DNA of 64,000 nucleotides, from assembly GCA_963976055.1 (NCBI GenBank), contig CAXBJB010000002.1:186001-250000 (forward strand), written 5' to 3'. Positions 63,062 through 64,000 of the stretch are shown piece after piece (position 1 is the first letter of the stretch; every line of letters begins with the position of its first letter). Position numbers and translations under genes: made by a program. Source of the stretch: UBA1479 sp963976055. Lineage in GTDB: Bacteria; Pseudomonadota; Alphaproteobacteria; Rhodospirillales; Casp-alpha2. The notes beneath the pieces were generated by a model that ran no database searches, was not told where the DNA came from, and saw only the letters and a list, made by a program, of their open reading frames with translations.

Positions 63062-63802
63062 ATGGCGCTCGAAACCCCAGAGAAAGCAGATGCCGTGCTG
63101 TCGTTTTCCCCGGTCAAGACGATCCTGCGCCACCAGTCGATCATCGACCAGATCGTGGGGTTGATCGATACCGGCGCCTTGCAGGTGGGCGACAAGTTCC
63201 CGCCCGAGCGGATGTTGTCGGAACGCTGGCAGGTCAGCCGGCCGGTTCTACGCGAGGCCTTCCGCGTGCTGCAATCGCAAGGCATCGTCGAAAGCCGCCA
63301 TGGCGACGGACGTTATGTGCGCGCCGTCCGCGCGCTGGACGTCAATGATCTGCGCCGCAGTCATCTGATCGACCGGCGCCAGTCCCTGTTGCAGATATGG
63401 GAAGTGCGCGCGTTGCTGGAGGTGCAGGCCGCCCGCCTGGCGGCGGTCAATGCCAGCGAGGAACAAATCCGGGCGATTGAGCGCCCGATCATCCTGATGG
63501 GGGAGATGGCGGCCCCCGACTCCCGGGAAACCGACCTGAACATGGAGATTCATACCGCCGTCGCCCTGGCCTCGGGCAACGACTATCTGGCGCAGATGAT
63601 CCTCATGGCCCTTGAGGAGTACCGCGCCCTCGATTTCAAGGAAGCCGTGCCCATCGAGGAATGGAACGGGTTGCAGGAAGAACACTGGCCGATTGCCAGG
63701 GCGATCCGGTCCCGGTCCGCCGAACATGCGGGTGCGGTGATGACCCAGCATTTCGAAGACCTGAAACGGGCTCTCGACAAATGGTCCGGCCCAGCCAACT
63801 AA
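63062..63802 (+). CDS. GntR family regulator with FCD ligand domain
   Basis: 246 residues with GACGGAGATA upstream of the ATG. Winged helix (about 25-85): DKFPPERMLSERWQVSRPVLREAFRVLQSQGI. The all-helical FCD domain (about 100-235) contains the metal/ligand residues, e.g. Asp-x3-His within DLNMEIHTAVALASGN and a late His in HAGAVMTQHFEDL. Such regulators typically repress catabolic genes until an organic acid binds. Likely controls the divergent aldolase and the GST downstream. Confidence 0.92.
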   Translation: MALETPEKADAVLSFSPVKTILRHQSIIDQIVGLIDTGALQVGDKFPPERMLSERWQVSRPVLREAFRVLQSQGIVESRHGDGRYVRAVRALDVNDLRRSHLIDRRQSLLQIWEVRALLEVQAARLAAVNASEEQIRAIERPIILMGEMAAPDSRETDLNMEIHTAVALASGNDYLAQMILMALEEYRALDFKEAVPIEEWNGLQEEHWPIARAIRSRSAEHAGAVMTQHFEDLKRALDKWSGPAN

Positions 63803-63814
63803 AGGATCGGAAAC

Positions 63815-64000
63815 ATGACCGTCAAATTGTATTCCCGGTATCGGAACTCCGCCGGGCAACGGGTTCGAACCACCCTGAACCTGAAAAATGTGCCCTACGA
63901 TTACATCGCCGTCGACGACATGAGGTCCGAGGAATATCGGCGCGTGAACCCGCAGGGGCTGTTGCCGGCGCTGGAGATCGATGGCCGGGTCTTCAGCCAA
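63815..64000 (+). CDS. Glutathione S-transferase, maleylacetoacetate isomerase-like (3' end outside window)
   Basis: 62 codons from the ATG at 63815 with AAGGATCGG upstream, open to the window end. LYSRYRNSAGQRVRTTLNLKN and NPQGLLPALEIDG are typical of the N-terminal thioredoxin-like domain of zeta-class GSTs (MaiA), in which Ser in the first loop activates glutathione. It follows the FCD regulator by 12 bases. In this position it may isomerise a maleyl-type intermediate. Only the first domain is visible, so the exact class is uncertain. Confidence 0.82.
   Translation, partial: MTVKLYSRYRNSAGQRVRTTLNLKNVPYDYIAVDDMRSEEYRRVNPQGLLPALEIDGRVFSQ

Overview
The window is GC-rich chromosomal DNA that most resembles a free-living alphaproteobacterium of the Rhodospirillales type. 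Pointers are the aroQ-accB-accC-aat order, the aminotransferase-hom-glpX-recJ order, an EipA/DUF1134 protein, two PAS_5-type single-domain proteins, MocR, FCD and P-II regulators, and a GAAC-N7-GAAC site, which is the alphaproteobacterial form of the LexA (SOS) box. Almost everything is core metabolism. I see no prophage, intact insertion sequence, CRISPR array or rRNA. No stretch longer than about 300 bases lacks a gene; the largest gaps are near 275 bases.

Layout. 1-9.3 kb, mostly minus strand: a truncated thymidine/AMP phosphorylase, two exported sulfur-handling proteins (DsrE-like and rhodanese), aat/accC/accB/aroQ, a plus-strand ThiS-ThiG fusion, a tiny exported protein, a LapG-like cysteine protease and an RhlE-like helicase. 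9.5-18.8 kb: hydrolase, isochorismatase, gamma-carbonic anhydrase and MeaB, then a TauE exporter, a divergent flavin-protein/MocR pair, PHA synthase and an OmpA lipoprotein. 18.9-28.3 kb: aminotransferase, hom, glpX and recJ, tRNA-Glu, a PAS protein, class I FBPase, a His-rich protein, a DHH phosphoesterase and a VOC protein. 28.4-36.5 kb: metY, a CoA-binding protein and enoyl-CoA hydratase facing a hotdog thioesterase across a perfect palindrome, rplM-rpsI, a thioredoxin, a MITE, a MetX-like hydrolase, argC and a membrane-anchored methyltransferase. 36.5-46.4 kb: parE, an acyl-CoA thioesterase, a 26-residue membrane ORF behind a LexA box, EipA, two K+/H+ antiporters, an aldo/keto reductase and an orphan MlaF-type ATPase. 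46.5-57.6 kb: glnB-glnA with a sigma-54 promoter, an aminotransferase, tRNA-His, a FAH-family and a HIBADH-family enzyme, a PAS protein and an RND pump. 57.8-64 kb: bolA, tkt-fba-rpe, and the start of a catabolic locus (class II aldolase, FCD regulator, GST).

How the genes work together: hom, metY, the MetX-like protein and the aminotransferases feed aspartate-family amino acids. tkt, fba, rpe and fbp supply gluconeogenesis and the pentose phosphate pathway; no RuBisCO or phosphoribulokinase is present here. glnB/glnA is the nitrogen module. phaC stores carbon.

The observations I would chase first are: (1) a probable SOS-induced 26-residue membrane protein, analogous to the Caulobacter division inhibitor SidA; (2) a GlpX that has lost several catalytic residues while an intact class I FBPase lies 2.7 kb away; (3) a ~267 bp MITE inserted exactly at the stop codon of the MetX-like gene; (4) the internal Gly-Gly of the ThiS-ThiG fusion; (5) a LiuR-like operator between two acyl-CoA genes.
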